The notes: a model not told the origin generated them from the sequence alone. Counted from the first letter of the stretch, positions 9,893 to 20,563 are shown. The stretch: DNA of 64,000 nucleotides from Necropsobacter massiliensis (GCF_000827595.2 NZ_LN776186.1:181154-245153); one strand, 5' to 3'. Numbers and translations are program-made.

Positions 9893-12124
9893 ATGGTTGC
9901 TGTACGCGGATCGCATTTATTAAATCCAAAGGATTTTGTGATTGAGAAATGGTGTGCCGGGTTGGCGCTGCCGCAAAACGTAGAACAAACGCTGGTTAAA
10001 GCGTGGCATTATTCGCAGGATAATATTGCACAAAAACCGAACGGCGATGCGCCGGGCGAGTATTGCTCGCTGCACGGTGGCGTAGAAATGGTGGAAATTC
10101 TGCATAGTTTGAATATGGATGCCGACAGCCTGATTACGGCGATGCTTTATCCCATCGTGCATTATAATATCGTCGATCTGGCGCAGATTAAGGAAAATTT
10201 CGGGGCGAAAATCAGCAAACTGGTGAAAGGCGTGATTGAAATGGATAATATCCGCCAGCTCAATGCCAGCCATTCCGCCGACAGTTTGCAGGTGGATAAT
10301 GTGCGCCGTATGTTGCTTGCCATGGTGGATGATTTCCGTTGTGTGATCATTAAATTAGCGGAACGAATCGTGTACCTGCGCGATGCGGAAAAGTGCGGTT
10401 CGGAAGAAGAAAAAGTATTGGCGGCAAAAGAATGTTCCAATATTTATGCTCCGCTCGCCAATCGGCTTGGGATCGGGCAACTGAAATGGGAGCTGGAAGA
10501 TTATTGTTTCCGCTATTTGCATCCGGATCAATACCATATTATTGCGAAACTGCTAAAAGAGCGCCGTTTGGATCGGGAACAGTATATCGCCGATTTTGTG
10601 GCGGAATTAACCGGTTATCTGAAAGAGAATATCGATCAGGTCGAAGTGTACGGGCGTCCGAAGCATATTTACAGCATTTGGCGCAAAATGCAGAAAAAGC
10701 ATTTGGAATTCAGTGATTTGTATGATGTGCGCGCGGTGCGAATCATTGTGCAGAAACTACAGGATTGTTATTCCGCACTGGGTATTGTGCATACCCATTT
10801 CAAACATTTGCCGAAAGAATTTGACGATTATGTCGCCAATCCGAAGCCGAACGGTTATCAATCGATTCATACGGTGGTGCTAGGCAAGGGCGGCAAGCCT
10901 ATCGAAGTGCAGATTCGCACCCAGCAAATGCACGATGATGCGGAACTTGGCGTGGCAGCACACTGGAAATATAAAGAAGGGTTGACCGGTCGTTCCGCTT
11001 ATGAAGATAAAATCGCATGGCTGCGCAAACTGTTGGCATGGCAGGATGATATTACCGATTCTGGCGAGGTGATGGCGGAGCTGCGCAGTCAGGTGTTTGA
11101 TGATCGGGTGTATGTGTTTACCCCAAAAGGCGAAGTGGTGGATTTGCCAAGCGGTTCGACGCCGCTGGATTTTGCTTACGCCATTCACAGCGAAATCGGA
11201 CATCGTTGTATCGGTGCCAAAGTCGGCGGACGGATTGTGCCGTTCACCTATCAGCTACAAATGGGCGATCAAATCGATATTATCACGCAAAAAACGCCGA
11301 ATCCGAGCCGCGACTGGCTGAACCCGAATCTGGGCTTTACCCACACGGCGAAAGCGCGGGCAAAAATTCATGCTTGGTTTAAAAAACTGGATCGCGATAA
11401 GAATATTCCTGCTGGTAAAGAATTATTAGAAAACGAAATTACTCGGCTGGGTTTGAGTTTGAAGCAGGTCGAACAGCATGCGTTACCGCGTTATAACCTG
11501 AAAAATCTGGATGATTTGTATGCTGGCATCGGCGGCGGCGATATTCGTTTGAATCAGTTGGTGAATTTTTTACAGAATAAGCTGATTAAAACCACGGCAC
11601 AGGAAGTCGACGCAGAAATTTTGCGCCATGTAGCAAATAAAGGCGCGAGCAATACGCAGCAGAAAAACGATGATAAAAAAGGTTATGTCATCGTTGAAGG
11701 CGTAGGCAATCTGATGCACCATATTGCACGTTGCTGCCAGCCGATTCCGGGTGATGATATTGTCGGTTATATTACCATGGGACGCGGTATTTCCATTCAC
11801 CGCAGCGATTGCGAACAGTTTATGGAGCTGCAAAACTCTCATCCGGAACGAGTGGTGGAGTCGGTATGGGGCGACAATTACGCTAGCGGTTTTCGCATCA
11901 GTATTCGGATTATTTCCAGCGATCGCAACGGCTTGCTGCGGGATATTACCACCGTGCTGGCAAATGAGAAAATCAGTGTACTCGGTGTATCCAGTCGTAC
12001 GGACACCAAGCGGCAAGTGGCGACCATCGATATGGAAATTGAGCTGAACAATGTGCAGATTTTGAGTAAAATTCTGGCGCGTTTAGCTAAACTGGACGAT
12101 GTGATTGAAGCCAAACGTCTTTAA
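9893..12124 (+). CDS. relA: GTP pyrophosphokinase RelA ((p)ppGpp synthetase I)
   Basis: 743 residues, the usual RelA length. The order is a degenerate HD region (residues about 60-170, without the hydrolase His-Asp pair, so synthesis only), a synthetase domain (GRPKHIYSIWRKMQ; DLYDVRAVRIIV; NGYQSIHTVV), a TGS domain (VYVFTPKGEVVDLPSGSTPLDFA), a zinc-finger-like RCCQPIPGD, and a C-terminal ACT domain (DRNGLLRDITTVLANE). It makes the alarmone on stalled ribosomes during amino-acid starvation. It lies immediately behind rlmD, the same order as in many gammaproteobacteria. Confidence 0.96.
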   Translation: MVAVRGSHLLNPKDFVIEKWCAGLALPQNVEQTLVKAWHYSQDNIAQKPNGDAPGEYCSLHGGVEMVEILHSLNMDADSLITAMLYPIVHYNIVDLAQIKENFGAKISKLVKGVIEMDNIRQLNASHSADSLQVDNVRRMLLAMVDDFRCVIIKLAERIVYLRDAEKCGSEEEKVLAAKECSNIYAPLANRLGIGQLKWELEDYCFRYLHPDQYHIIAKLLKERRLDREQYIADFVAELTGYLKENIDQVEVYGRPKHIYSIWRKMQKKHLEFSDLYDVRAVRIIVQKLQDCYSALGIVHTHFKHLPKEFDDYVANPKPNGYQSIHTVVLGKGGKPIEVQIRTQQMHDDAELGVAAHWKYKEGLTGRSAYEDKIAWLRKLLAWQDDITDSGEVMAELRSQVFDDRVYVFTPKGEVVDLPSGSTPLDFAYAIHSEIGHRCIGAKVGGRIVPFTYQLQMGDQIDIITQKTPNPSRDWLNPNLGFTHTAKARAKIHAWFKKLDRDKNIPAGKELLENEITRLGLSLKQVEQHALPRYNLKNLDDLYAGIGGGDIRLNQLVNFLQNKLIKTTAQEVDAEILRHVANKGASNTQQKNDDKKGYVIVEGVGNLMHHIARCCQPIPGDDIVGYITMGRGISIHRSDCEQFMELQNSHPERVVESVWGDNYASGFRISIRIISSDRNGLLRDITTVLANEKISVLGVSSRTDTKRQVATIDMEIELNNVQILSKILARLAKLDDVIEAKRL

Positions 12125-12139
12125 ATAATAAGGAATTGT

Positions 12140-12496
12140 ATGCAGAAAACCACAGGGTTAACCCACCTGATAAAATCAACCGGCTATTCATTAAAAGGAT
12201 TAAAAAGTGCGGTCAAATATGAGACCGCTTTTCGCCATGAATTGCTTTTGGCAATAGTGCTGATTCCGCTGGCGTTCTGGCTTGGGCGGGATCACATTGA
12301 GATTGCGCTGATGGTCGGTTCCGTGTTGATGGTGCTGGTGGTGGAATTATTAAATAGTGCGCTGGAAGCGGTTGTCGATCGAATCGGAACGGAATATCAC
12401 GAACTGTCCGGACGCGCGAAGGATTTGGGTTCGGCGGCGGTGTTTGTGGCGCTGACGCTAATGGTGATTGTATGGGGACTAATGCTGTTTTGCTGA
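12140..12496 (+). CDS. dgkA: Diacylglycerol kinase
   Basis: 118 residues with three predicted transmembrane helices and the DgkA signature ELLNSALEAVVDRIG around residue 75. It phosphorylates diacylglycerol to phosphatidic acid in the inner membrane, recycling the lipid left by periplasmic glucan or lipopolysaccharide modification. It lies 15 bases behind relA and is followed by a strong terminator. Confidence 0.95.
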   Translation: MQKTTGLTHLIKSTGYSLKGLKSAVKYETAFRHELLLAIVLIPLAFWLGRDHIEIALMVGSVLMVLVVELLNSALEAVVDRIGTEYHELSGRAKDLGSAAVFVALTLMVIVWGLMLFC

Positions 12497-12516
12497 CCGT
12501 AAAACAGTAAAAAACG

Positions 12517-12549
12517 AAACAGGGCATACACGAATATGCCCTGTTTTGC
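12517..12549 (+). terminator. Terminator between dgkA and the O-antigen-ligase-like gene
   Basis: A ten-base inverted repeat (AACAGGGCAT / ATGCCCTGTT) ends in a T-run. It serves dgkA and may act in both directions, because the facing gene ends at 12558. Confidence 0.85.
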
Positions 12550-12557
12550 TTATTGGC

Positions 12558-13808
12558 TTAAGGGTTTTGTGCTCGGGTTAAATGTTTAAGTGCGGCGAAA
12601 AATACGATAACCAGAAAGAAATAGAAAATATTACCCGAATTATGGGTAAAAAATCCCTGACTGACACAGTAAAACATCACCGACAGAATATGCACGATGC
12701 CGAGCGCCGCTACGGTGCGTGCTTCGATTGAGGTGTTTGACAGGCTGCGGATAAAATAGCGCATCGGCACCAGCATAATACCCAGTAGCCCCAATAAACC
12801 GAGTACACCGCGTTTGGCCAGCTCATCTAAATATTGGTTATGCGCGTGATTAAAAATAGCAGCCTGTTTATTGATTATTTTCTGTGCGGCGTATTTTTTT
12901 GACTGCTCCGCCACTCCGGCGGTTCCCCAACCTAAAAGTGGCTTTTCTTGCGCCATTAACAGCGCGCCTTTCCACATATCGAAACGCGCGCCGACAGAAG
13001 TTGCGCCGTTATTTTTGTCAAAATAGGCGACGATCTCGTTGTTGGCTTTTTTAATGCGGTTCATCACCTGCGTATTCGGTAGTGAAAGAGCCGTGATGAC
13101 GCCGATAAGAATCACGCAGCAGATGCCGGTTAAAAACGGTTTGCTCAGATTTTTACGATAGAGCAGCACAATGACGGCGATAATAAACGGCAGTCCGATC
13201 CAGCCGCCGCGCGCGGTAGAAAGAAAACTGCCGAGTATGCCGAACAGCGTCGCCACAGTGCAGAGTACGGCGAGCTTATATTGTTTGTGGGCGGCGAAAT
13301 ACAAGGCGATGACCAGCGAAAACATGCCCAGCGACATGGCAATATCGCCACCTTGAATGTGCATGGTACGCGGTGAATAAGCCATCGACGCACCGAGATA
13401 AAAGCGATCATACAAGGCGACCAATCCTGTGATCAGCGCGCCGACGGGAATGCTGTAAGCCAGCACTTTGAAACGAATTGGGTAATGGAACAGCAGCAGG
13501 AGTAACGGTAACAAAAAAATAACTCGGCTGGGGTTGTCCAGTTCTCTGGCTTTGCCGCCGTTGATCAGTAACGACAACAGGAAAATGGAAAAATAAAACA
13601 CATAAGCGACAATCAGTTGTTTTTCGTCAGCGGGAACCGACCAGCGCGGTTTTCGGCTGAGAAAATAAATAAAATACGCAAACGCGATCACCATTAACAG
13701 AAACGGTGAAAAATTATGTCCGCCTTTGACGCTTAATACGGAAAGAAAGAAAAAACCGACGGCGAAATTAACCAGCCAAGTAAGCCTATTGCCTTTTAGA
13801 AGAGACAT
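12558..13808 (-). CDS. O-antigen ligase / polymerase family membrane protein
   Basis: Start placed at the ATG at 13808 (MSLLKGNRLTW); an upstream ATG at 13820 adds four residues. About 416 residues with roughly ten transmembrane helices, a large periplasmic loop around residues 250-330 and the Wzy_C/WaaL-type motif HNQYLDELAKRGVLGLLG, whose His is typical of O-antigen ligases. Such enzymes transfer a lipid-linked glycan to lipooligosaccharide core, or in some relatives to protein. No glycan cluster surrounds it, so the substrate cannot be told. It lies downstream of fbaA but beyond a terminator. Confidence 0.85.
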   Translation of the reverse strand: MSLLKGNRLTWLVNFAVGFFFLSVLSVKGGHNFSPFLLMVIAFAYFIYFLSRKPRWSVPADEKQLIVAYVFYFSIFLLSLLINGGKARELDNPSRVIFLLPLLLLLFHYPIRFKVLAYSIPVGALITGLVALYDRFYLGASMAYSPRTMHIQGGDIAMSLGMFSLVIALYFAAHKQYKLAVLCTVATLFGILGSFLSTARGGWIGLPFIIAVIVLLYRKNLSKPFLTGICCVILIGVITALSLPNTQVMNRIKKANNEIVAYFDKNNGATSVGARFDMWKGALLMAQEKPLLGWGTAGVAEQSKKYAAQKIINKQAAIFNHAHNQYLDELAKRGVLGLLGLLGIMLVPMRYFIRSLSNTSIEARTVAALGIVHILSVMFYCVSQGFFTHNSGNIFYFFLVIVFFAALKHLTRAQNP

Positions 13809-13831
13809 ATTACCCCACAAAATTTACGCGT

Positions 13832-13860
13832 AAAAAAAACCGCACTTTTAAAGTGCGGCT
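13832..13860 (-). terminator. Terminator of pgk-fbaA built from inverted uptake signals
   Basis: Two oppositely oriented copies of the uptake-signal core (CCGCACTT / AAGTGCGG) form the stem; on the minus strand the hairpin is followed by eight T. Confidence 0.85.
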
Positions 13861-13883
13861 TTATTTTAGACTATTTCTGAAAA

Positions 13884-14963
13884 TTATAATACATCAATAC
13901 AGTTTAAATCTTGGAAGGATTTTTCCAGACGTTTAGACATGGATTCTTCCGATTTACGCAGCCAAACACGCGGATCATAGTATTTTTTGTTCGGTGCGTC
14001 AGGGCCTTCAGGATTACCCAGCTGACCTTGCAGGTAAGCCTCGTTAGCTTTGTAGAAGTTCAGAATACCTTCCCATGCCGCCCATTGGGTATCGGTGTCG
14101 ATATTCATTTTGATCGCACCGTAGCTAATGGCTTCACGAATTTCTTCAGTGGAAGAACCAGAACCGCCGTGGAAGACAAAGTTAATCGGTTTTGCTGGCA
14201 GATTACGTTCTTTTGCTACGAATTCTTGCGATGCGCCTAAAATAGACGGTTTTAATTTTACATTACCCGGTTTATACACACCATGTACGTTACCGAATGC
14301 AGCGGCAACGGTGAAACGCGGGCTGACCGGATGCAGCTGATCATACACGTAAAGCACATCTTCCGGCTGAGTGTAAAGGCGGGATTCATCCACACCGCTG
14401 TTATCCACGCCGTCTTCTTCGCCGCCGGTGATACCGATTTCGATTTCAAGGGTCATACCTAATTTTGACATGCGTTCCAGATATTGACGGCAGGTTGCCA
14501 TGTTTTCTTCCATCGGTTCTTCAGAAAGGTCGAGCATGTGGGAAGAGAATAACGGTTTGCCGGTTTCGGCAAAATGTTTTTCTCCAGCATCCAGTAAGCC
14601 GTCGATCCACGGCAGTAATTTTTTGGCGCAGTGGTCAGTATGCAGGATAACCGGCACGCCGTATTCTGCGGCTAATGTATGCACCTGTTTGGCTCCGGCA
14701 ATGGCACCCAGCACATCAGGACGAATACCGCTCGCTGGTTTAATGCCTTTACCTGCATAGAATTGCGCGCCGCCGTTGGAGAACTGAATAATAACCGGCG
14801 CTTTAACCCGTGCTGCAGTTTCCAGAACGGTATTGACGCTGTCGCTGCCGACACAGTTGACGGCCGGGATTGCAAAGTTGTTTTCTTTCGCATAAGCGAA
14901 GATTTTTTGTACGTCATCACCTGTTACGACGCCCGGTTTTACGATATCTAATAATTTTGCCAT
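13884..14963 (-). CDS. fbaA: Class II fructose-bisphosphate aldolase
   Basis: 359 residues, the full length of the zinc-dependent class II enzyme. Metal and substrate signatures are visible: VILHTDHCAKKLLPW near residue 107, GGEEDGVDNSG near 180, NVHGVYKPGN near 225 and FHGGSGSSTEEI near 264. It cleaves fructose-1,6-bisphosphate in glycolysis and runs in reverse in gluconeogenesis. It lies 81 bases downstream of pgk on the same strand, the usual pgk-fbaA order, with an intercistronic hairpin between them. Confidence 0.97.
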   Translation of the reverse strand: MAKLLDIVKPGVVTGDDVQKIFAYAKENNFAIPAVNCVGSDSVNTVLETAARVKAPVIIQFSNGGAQFYAGKGIKPASGIRPDVLGAIAGAKQVHTLAAEYGVPVILHTDHCAKKLLPWIDGLLDAGEKHFAETGKPLFSSHMLDLSEEPMEENMATCRQYLERMSKLGMTLEIEIGITGGEEDGVDNSGVDESRLYTQPEDVLYVYDQLHPVSPRFTVAAAFGNVHGVYKPGNVKLKPSILGASQEFVAKERNLPAKPINFVFHGGSGSSTEEIREAISYGAIKMNIDTDTQWAAWEGILNFYKANEAYLQGQLGNPEGPDAPNKKYYDPRVWLRKSEESMSKRLEKSFQDLNCIDVL

Positions 14964-15000
14964 TTTTTGCTTCCTATGATTGTTTGAAATTGGTCGGAAC

Positions 15001-15031
15001 GATGCGCGCGGTCACTGCGAACAGCGCGCAT
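15001..15031 (-). other. Intercistronic hairpin between pgk and fbaA
   Basis: A nine-base inverted repeat (GATGCGCGC / GCGCGCATC) with a 13-base loop. There is no T-run, so it is more likely an mRNA stability or processing element than a terminator. Confidence 0.55.
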
Positions 15032-15044
15032 CACATAAGGTGGA

Positions 15045-16220
15045 TTAGCCGTTGGCGCGTTTTTCCAGAATTTCTACCGCCGGTAAAACTTTGCCTTCTA
15101 CGAATTCTAAGAACGCGCCGCCGCCGGTAGAAATATAGGAGATTTTATCCGCGATACCGAATAAATCAATGGCGGCCAAGGTATCACCGCCGCCGGCAAT
15201 GGAGAATGCACCGTTTGCAGTGGCTTCGGCAATAGCGTTGGCAACCACTTCGGTACCTTTGCGGAAGTTCGGGAATTCAAACACGCCGACTGGACCGTTC
15301 CACAAAATTGTTTTCGCATTACGGATAATGTCTGCCAGCTGTGCTGCGGATTTATCACCAATATCGAAAATAGACTCGTCCGCTGCAACCTGGTCAACGG
15401 CTTTTTCAGTTGCCGCCGCAGTTTCGGAAAATTCGGTGCCGACACGGACATCCACCGGTACTGGAATATCGGTCGCTTTAGACAGGCGCTGCGCTTCCGG
15501 AATTAAATCCGCTTCGTACAGAGATTTACCCACATTGTTGCCTGCTGCCGCAATAAAGGTGTTGGCGATACCGCCGCCGACGATCAACTGATCGGCAATC
15601 TTGGCAAGGGAATCTAGCACGGTCAGTTTTGTAGAGACTTTCGAACCGCCCACAATCGCCAACATCGGACGTTGTGGTTGTTTCAACGCTTTACCTAAAG
15701 CATCTAATTCCGCTGCCAACAATGGACCGGCACAGGCAACCGGCGCATATTCAGCCACACCGTAAGTGGATGCCTGCGCGCGGTGTGCGGTACCGAACGC
15801 ATCCATGACGAATACATCACAAAGTGCGGCGTATTTTTTGCCCAATTCGGCATCGTTTTTCTTTTCGCCTTTGTTAATTCGCACATTTTCCAGCACTACG
15901 ATTTCGCCGGCGTTCACTTCAACGCCGTTTAGATAATCGCGCACCAAACGAACCGGCACGCCTAAATCGGAATTATTTAAGTAATCGACCACCGGTTGCA
16001 GCGAATCTTCAGGTTTGAATTCGCCCTCGGTCGGACGGCCTAAATGGGAGGTTACCATGACTTTCGCGCCTTTTTGCAGCGCAAGTTTTAAGGTTGGAAT
16101 GGTGGCGCGGATACGCGCGTCGGACGTGACTTTACCGTCTTTTACCGGTACGTTCAGATCGGCGCGAATAAAGACGCGTTTACCTGTTAAATCTAGGTCG
16201 GCCATTTTAATTACTGACAT
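15045..16220 (-). CDS. pgk: Phosphoglycerate kinase
   Basis: 391 residues. N-terminal substrate-binding motif [16 protein letters not shown], then VTSHLGRP and a VVLENVR loop. The C-terminal nucleotide domain has [12 protein letters not shown], the WNGPVGVFE loop and a glycine-rich [12 protein letters not shown] / [10 protein letters not shown] end. It generates ATP from 1,3-bisphosphoglycerate. It is the first gene of pgk-fbaA. Confidence 0.97.
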   Translation of the reverse strand: MSVIKMADLDLTGKRVFIRADLNVPVKDGKVTSDARIRATIPTLKLALQKGAKVMVTSHLGRPTEGEFKPEDSLQPVVDYLNNSDLGVPVRLVRDYLNGVEVNAGEIVVLENVRINKGEKKNDAELGKKYAALCDVFVMDAFGTAHRAQASTYGVAEYAPVACAGPLLAAELDALGKALKQPQRPMLAIVGGSKVSTKLTVLDSLAKIADQLIVGGGIANTFIAAAGNNVGKSLYEADLIPEAQRLSKATDIPVPVDVRVGTEFSETAAATEKAVDQVAADESIFDIGDKSAAQLADIIRNAKTILWNGPVGVFEFPNFRKGTEVVANAIAEATANGAFSIAGGGDTLAAIDLFGIADKISYISTGGGAFLEFVEGKVLPAVEILEKRANG

Positions 16221-16656
16221 AATTTACCCTCTTGGTTGGTTAAAATTAAAAAATATACATACTGCCGTGCATTATACTCACTTATTCCCCCTGATGTAAC
16301 GGGTCTAGATCAAATTCTCACCATTATTCCCGTTCTTAAATGAATTCTTTCTAATTGATTAGATAAATGACATATTTTTTTCAATATTCGGAGCGAAAGT
16401 TTATATGTGCGTTATCAAATGAAGAAAAAGTTTAAAAAATCGACCGCACTTTTGCGTCGCACTGCATGGAAAACGGTGATGTAAATGATATTTATCGCCG
16501 TTGATATATTTATATGGAATATTAAATGCGATTTTTTTATTTCTGCGGTTAAATTTTTGATGGTTAAATGCAGTGAACCTGATAACAGGCATAATTTGAA
16601 GCATATATTTATAACAACAATCGACACAACATCAACCGACAACCGAAGGAGAGAAT
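16221..16656 (+). other. Intergenic region between pgk and sbp
   Basis: This 436-base AT-rich region lies between the divergent pgk and sbp genes and must hold their promoters. I see one uptake signal (16443-16451), a half-FNR-like GATCAAA near 16308, and the sbp ribosome site (AAGGAGAG) before 16657. I find no convincing gene; small frames on both strands lack ribosome sites and family resemblance. Confidence 0.5.
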
Positions 16657-17691
16657 ATGCAACGCGTTCTTTCATATTTTAGGCTACCGGCGTCGCTGGG
16701 GCGGAAAACTGCGCTGATTATCACCGCACTTACGGCGCTGTCCGGCGCGCAGGCGACAACCATCTTGAATGTCTCTTATGATCCCACCCGTGAGCTGTAC
16801 AAAGAGTACAACCAACTGTTTGAGCAACATTGGCGACAAACCGGCGGAGACAACATCACCGTTCGCACTTCGCACGGCGGCTCCGGCAAACAAGCGCGCT
16901 CGGTGATCGACGGCTTGCAAGCGGATGTGGTCACGCTGGCGCTGGCGGGCGATATTGATGCCATTAACAGCCGACAGCCACTGATTGCGCCGGATTGGCA
17001 GGATAAGTTTGCTGACAACAGTACGCCTTATACCTCCACCATTGTCTTTTTAGTGCGCAAGGGCAACCCGAAACAGATCCATGACTGGGACGATTTAGTG
17101 CGTGAAGGAATTGAAGTGATTACGCCGAATCCGAAAACCTCCGGCGGTGCGCGTTGGAATTTCTTGGCAGCATGGGCTTTTGCCAAGCAGAAATACGGCA
17201 GTGACGATAAGGCGTTAGCCTTTGTCAGCGAGATTTATCGTCATGTGCCGGTATTAGATACCGGCGCGCGCGGTGCGACCACCAGTTTTGTTCAGCGCGG
17301 GCTGGGCGATGTGCTGCTGGCTTGGGAAAACGAAGCCTATTTGGCATTGGCGGAACAAGGTGGCGATGCGTTTGAAATTGTCACTCCGTCTCTTTCTATT
17401 CTGGCGGAACCGCCGGTGGCGGTGGTCGATGCCGTGGTGGATAAAAAAGGCACGCGCCAACAGGCGCAGGCTTATCTGCAATATTTATACAGCGATGAGG
17501 CGCAGCATGTTATCGCCAAACATTTTTATCGCCCGCGCAATCCTGCGATTTTAGCGCAATACAGTGACCGCTTCCCGCCATTGACGTTAGTGAACATTAA
17601 TCAGGCTTTTGGCGGTTGGGCGCAGGTGCAAAAGACTTATTTTGATGACGGCGGGGTATTTGATCAGATTTTTGCTCAGATTAACGAATGA
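16657..17691 (+). CDS. sbp: Periplasmic sulfate-binding protein Sbp
   Basis: 344 residues with a signal peptide ending near the AQA at residues 33-35. The mature part begins TILNVSYDPTRELYKEYN, then SHGGSGKQARSVIDGL, DVVTLALAGDID, STIVFLVRKGNPKQIHDW and TPNPKTSGGARWN, all typical of Sbp. CysP (thiosulfate-binding) is the close alternative, but the pattern follows E. coli Sbp more closely. It delivers sulfate to the CysTWA permease encoded directly downstream. A small GC-rich hairpin sits in the 46-base gap before cysT, a common way to keep binding-protein mRNA more abundant. Confidence 0.93.
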   Translation: MQRVLSYFRLPASLGRKTALIITALTALSGAQATTILNVSYDPTRELYKEYNQLFEQHWRQTGGDNITVRTSHGGSGKQARSVIDGLQADVVTLALAGDIDAINSRQPLIAPDWQDKFADNSTPYTSTIVFLVRKGNPKQIHDWDDLVREGIEVITPNPKTSGGARWNFLAAWAFAKQKYGSDDKALAFVSEIYRHVPVLDTGARGATTSFVQRGLGDVLLAWENEAYLALAEQGGDAFEIVTPSLSILAEPPVAVVDAVVDKKGTRQQAQAYLQYLYSDEAQHVIAKHFYRPRNPAILAQYSDRFPPLTLVNINQAFGGWAQVQKTYFDDGGVFDQIFAQINE

Positions 17692-17737
17692 TTAGGAGAG
17701 GCTTCCACTTGGGCGGAGGCTGTTCAAGGAGTGATTT

Positions 17738-18550
17738 ATGACAGCGGCACCCCGCATTATTCCCGGATTTAAATTATCGTTGGGTTATACGATCAGCTTT
17801 TTAAGCCTGATCGTATTAATCCCTTTGTTTTCTCTGTTTGTATTTTCCATGCAGATTAGCTGGCAGGAATTCGTACGGCTGATCACCGGCAAACAGCTGC
17901 TGCTATCCCTGTGGTTGTCCTTGCGTACGGCATTCAGTGCAGCATTACTCAATACTTTGCTAGGCGGCGTGCTAGCGTGGACCTTGGTGCGTTACCGTTT
18001 TGTCGGACGCAAATTCATGGACACCTTTATTGATATGCCGTTTGCTTTGCCGACGGCGGTTGCTGGCATTGCGTTAACCGCCATTTATGCACAAAACGGG
18101 ATTATCGGTCAGCTGTTTTCTTTTAAGATCGCCTATACGCCCATCGGCATTACACTGGCGTTGTTGTTCGTTACCTTGCCTTTCGTGGTGCGTACGCTAC
18201 AACCGGTATTGCAGGATTTGCCGAAAGATGTGGAGGAGGCGGCAACCATTCTGGGCGCTAACCGAATTCAGATTTTTATCCGCATCATTCTGCCCGCAAT
18301 TCTGCCGGCATGGCTTATCGGTTTCACCCTTGCCTTTGCGCGCGCCATCGGCGAATACGGTTCAGTGGTATTTATCGCCGGTAACATTCCCTTTAAAACG
18401 GAAATTCTGCCCTTGCTGATTGTGGCAAAGCTGGATCAGTATAACTATGTGGCGGCCGCTATGATTGGCGTTATTATGCTACTGATTTCTTTCACACTGT
18501 TATTTATTATCAATATTATCCAGCACCGCCTTGCGCGTTTTGGCTCTTAA
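17738..18550 (+). CDS. cysT: Sulfate ABC transporter permease CysT (CysU)
   Basis: 270 residues with about six transmembrane helices and the binding-protein-dependent permease EAA loop (EEAATILGANRIQIFIRIILP, near residues 165-185). It forms the membrane channel with CysW. It starts with ATG at 17738 behind AAGGAG and is followed by cysW after 9 bases. Confidence 0.94.
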   Translation: MTAAPRIIPGFKLSLGYTISFLSLIVLIPLFSLFVFSMQISWQEFVRLITGKQLLLSLWLSLRTAFSAALLNTLLGGVLAWTLVRYRFVGRKFMDTFIDMPFALPTAVAGIALTAIYAQNGIIGQLFSFKIAYTPIGITLALLFVTLPFVVRTLQPVLQDLPKDVEEAATILGANRIQIFIRIILPAILPAWLIGFTLAFARAIGEYGSVVFIAGNIPFKTEILPLLIVAKLDQYNYVAAAMIGVIMLLISFTLLFIINIIQHRLARFGS

Positions 18551-18559
18551 GGAACAATT

Positions 18560-19384
18560 ATGTCATTGCATTCACAGAAATACAGCCCGGCGGCTTATGT
18601 GCTGATTGCCTTGTCGGTGGCGATTTTTCTTATTTTATTGGTATTACCGCTGCTGGTTGTGATCGCACAGGGATTCAGCGAAGGCTTTCCGGTGTTCTGG
18701 GCAACCATTCTTGAGCCGGATACCATTGCCGCGTTAAAACTTACGTTACTTGCCGCAGCGATCGCCATGCCGCTGAATGTGGTCTTCGGCGTGTTTGCCG
18801 CTTGGGCGGTGAGTAAATATGAATTTAGAGGTCGTCAGTTTCTGATCACCTTGATTGATTTACCGTTTTCCGTTTCGCCGATTGTGGCGGGATTGATTTA
18901 CGTATTGCTGTTCGGCACCCAAAGCTGGTTATATCCTTATCTTGACACATGGGATATTCAGATCGTGTATGCCGTTCCAGGCATTGTGCTGGCGACTATT
19001 TTTGTGTCCGTCCCTTTTGTGGCGCGCGAGCTGATTCCCATCATGCAGGCGCAAGGCACGCAGGAAGAAGAAGCAGCCGCCGTGCTGGGCGCGAACGGCT
19101 GGCAGATTTTCCGCTATATCACCTTGCCGAACATCAAATGGGCGCTGCTGCACGGCGTAGTGCTTTGTACCGCGCGCGCACTGGGCGAATTCGGCGCGGT
19201 TTCGGTATTGTCGGGGCATATTCGCGGCTATACCAACACTTTGCCGCTGCATATTGAAATTCTTTATAACGAATATAACATTGTCGCCGCATTCAGCGTC
19301 GCCGTTTTATTGTTGCTGCTTTCGCTGGTATTGCTGCTGGCGCGCCAATGGACGGAAAGTAAACTCGGCAGAGAAGCGGCATAA
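18560..19384 (+). CDS. cysW: Sulfate ABC transporter permease CysW
   Basis: 274 residues, six predicted transmembrane helices, EAA loop [22 protein letters not shown] near residue 170 and the CysW-typical [36 protein letters not shown] segment (about residues 195-230). It pairs with CysT in the importer. cysA follows 10 bases later. Confidence 0.95.
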   Translation: MSLHSQKYSPAAYVLIALSVAIFLILLVLPLLVVIAQGFSEGFPVFWATILEPDTIAALKLTLLAAAIAMPLNVVFGVFAAWAVSKYEFRGRQFLITLIDLPFSVSPIVAGLIYVLLFGTQSWLYPYLDTWDIQIVYAVPGIVLATIFVSVPFVARELIPIMQAQGTQEEEAAAVLGANGWQIFRYITLPNIKWALLHGVVLCTARALGEFGAVSVLSGHIRGYTNTLPLHIEILYNEYNIVAAFSVAVLLLLLSLVLLLARQWTESKLGREAA

Positions 19385-19394
19385 GAGGAACAAC

Positions 19395-20468
19395 ATGAGC
19401 ATTATTATTCGGGATATTCAAAAAACATTTGAAAATCTGACCGCACTTGACAAGATTAATTTTACTGTACGGGACGGTGAACTGGCTGCGCTGCTGGGAC
19501 CGTCCGGCTGCGGCAAAACGACTTTACTGCGCATTATTGCCGGGTTGGAGGAGGCCGACAGCGGTACCATTTTATTCGGCGAACGGGATGTCAGCGGGCT
19601 GAGCGCAAAACAGCGGGACATCGGCTTTGTGTTTCAAAGTTATGCTCTGTTCCGGCACATGAACGTGGCGCAGAATGTGGCGTTCGGCTTGAAAGTCAAA
19701 CCGAGGTCGGAACGCCTGAGTGACGACGAAATTCAGCGTAAGGTACGCGAATTGCTGGATTTGGTTCAGCTTAATCGCTTTGCCGGTTATTATCCCGATC
19801 AGCTTTCCGGCGGGCAGCGTCAGCGCGTGGCACTGGCACGCGCGTTAGCTACGCAGCCGAAAGTCCTGTTGCTTGACGAACCGTTTAGTGCGCTGGATGC
19901 GACGGTGCGCAAAGAACTGCGTCGCTGGCTGCGCGATTTTCATCATGAAATTAATGTCACCAGCTTATTTGTTACCCATGATCAGGATGAGGCCTTAGAA
20001 GTGGCGGATAAAATTATCCTGATGAACAAAGGCAAAGTAGAACAGGTGGGGACTCCGGAGGAAGTGTACAAACAACCGCAGACCGCATTTGTGGCGCATT
20101 TTCTGGGTGAAGTGAATGTGTTGCACGGCGTAATTGAGCAAAACCGGCTGCGCATCGGCGATTTTGTGCAGCCGCTCAACCGGCATCATCAGCCGCAATC
20201 GGTGATTGCCTACGTGCGCCCTCATGAAATCGGCATGAGTAAAGCGAAAAATGACAACGCCATGCAGGGCAATATCAGCCGTTTGCATACCGCCGGAGCG
20301 ACGATTTTTGTTGAAGTACAGACTGCCCGCCATGAAAAACCGATCGAAGTGTCGATTAATCACGCCCAACTGGAACAAGAGGGCTTTGCGCCGGGTGACA
20401 GCGTGTATTTAACGCCGAAGTTAGTTAATATCTTCACGCGTGACGAATTAATTGAATTTATGATTTAA
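19395..20468 (+). CDS. cysA: Sulfate/thiosulfate import ATP-binding protein CysA
   Basis: Start placed at the ATG at 19395 ([15 protein letters not shown]; 357 residues) behind AGAGGAAC; the longer open frame back to 19254 overlaps cysW and is not used. Walker [10 protein letters not shown], signature [15 protein letters not shown], Walker [13 protein letters not shown] and the switch His in [15 protein letters not shown] are intact, followed by a C-terminal regulatory domain. It hydrolyses ATP to drive sulfate import. It is the last gene of sbp-cysTWA, with a terminator after it. Confidence 0.96.
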   Translation: MSIIIRDIQKTFENLTALDKINFTVRDGELAALLGPSGCGKTTLLRIIAGLEEADSGTILFGERDVSGLSAKQRDIGFVFQSYALFRHMNVAQNVAFGLKVKPRSERLSDDEIQRKVRELLDLVQLNRFAGYYPDQLSGGQRQRVALARALATQPKVLLLDEPFSALDATVRKELRRWLRDFHHEINVTSLFVTHDQDEALEVADKIILMNKGKVEQVGTPEEVYKQPQTAFVAHFLGEVNVLHGVIEQNRLRIGDFVQPLNRHHQPQSVIAYVRPHEIGMSKAKNDNAMQGNISRLHTAGATIFVEVQTARHEKPIEVSINHAQLEQEGFAPGDSVYLTPKLVNIFTRDELIEFMI

Positions 20469-20480
20469 ATCGCGACAAAA

Positions 20481-20515
20481 CATCGCACTTAAATAAAAAG
20501 TGCGGTGTTTTTTTT
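20481..20515 (+). terminator. Terminator of the sbp-cysTWA operon
   Basis: A ten-base stem (CATCGCACTT / AAGTGCGGTG, one G-U pair) is followed by eight T. The right arm is an uptake signal. Confidence 0.85.
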
Positions 20516-20563
20516 CGCTGTTTTGGCATTATTGCGGTGTGGGCGGTCTGACCGCCGACGCGG

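Noticed and set aside
16401..16675. Minus-strand frames of 67 and 86 residues upstream of sbp
   Set aside because: They lie in the AT-rich promoter region, overlap each other in different frames and resemble no protein.
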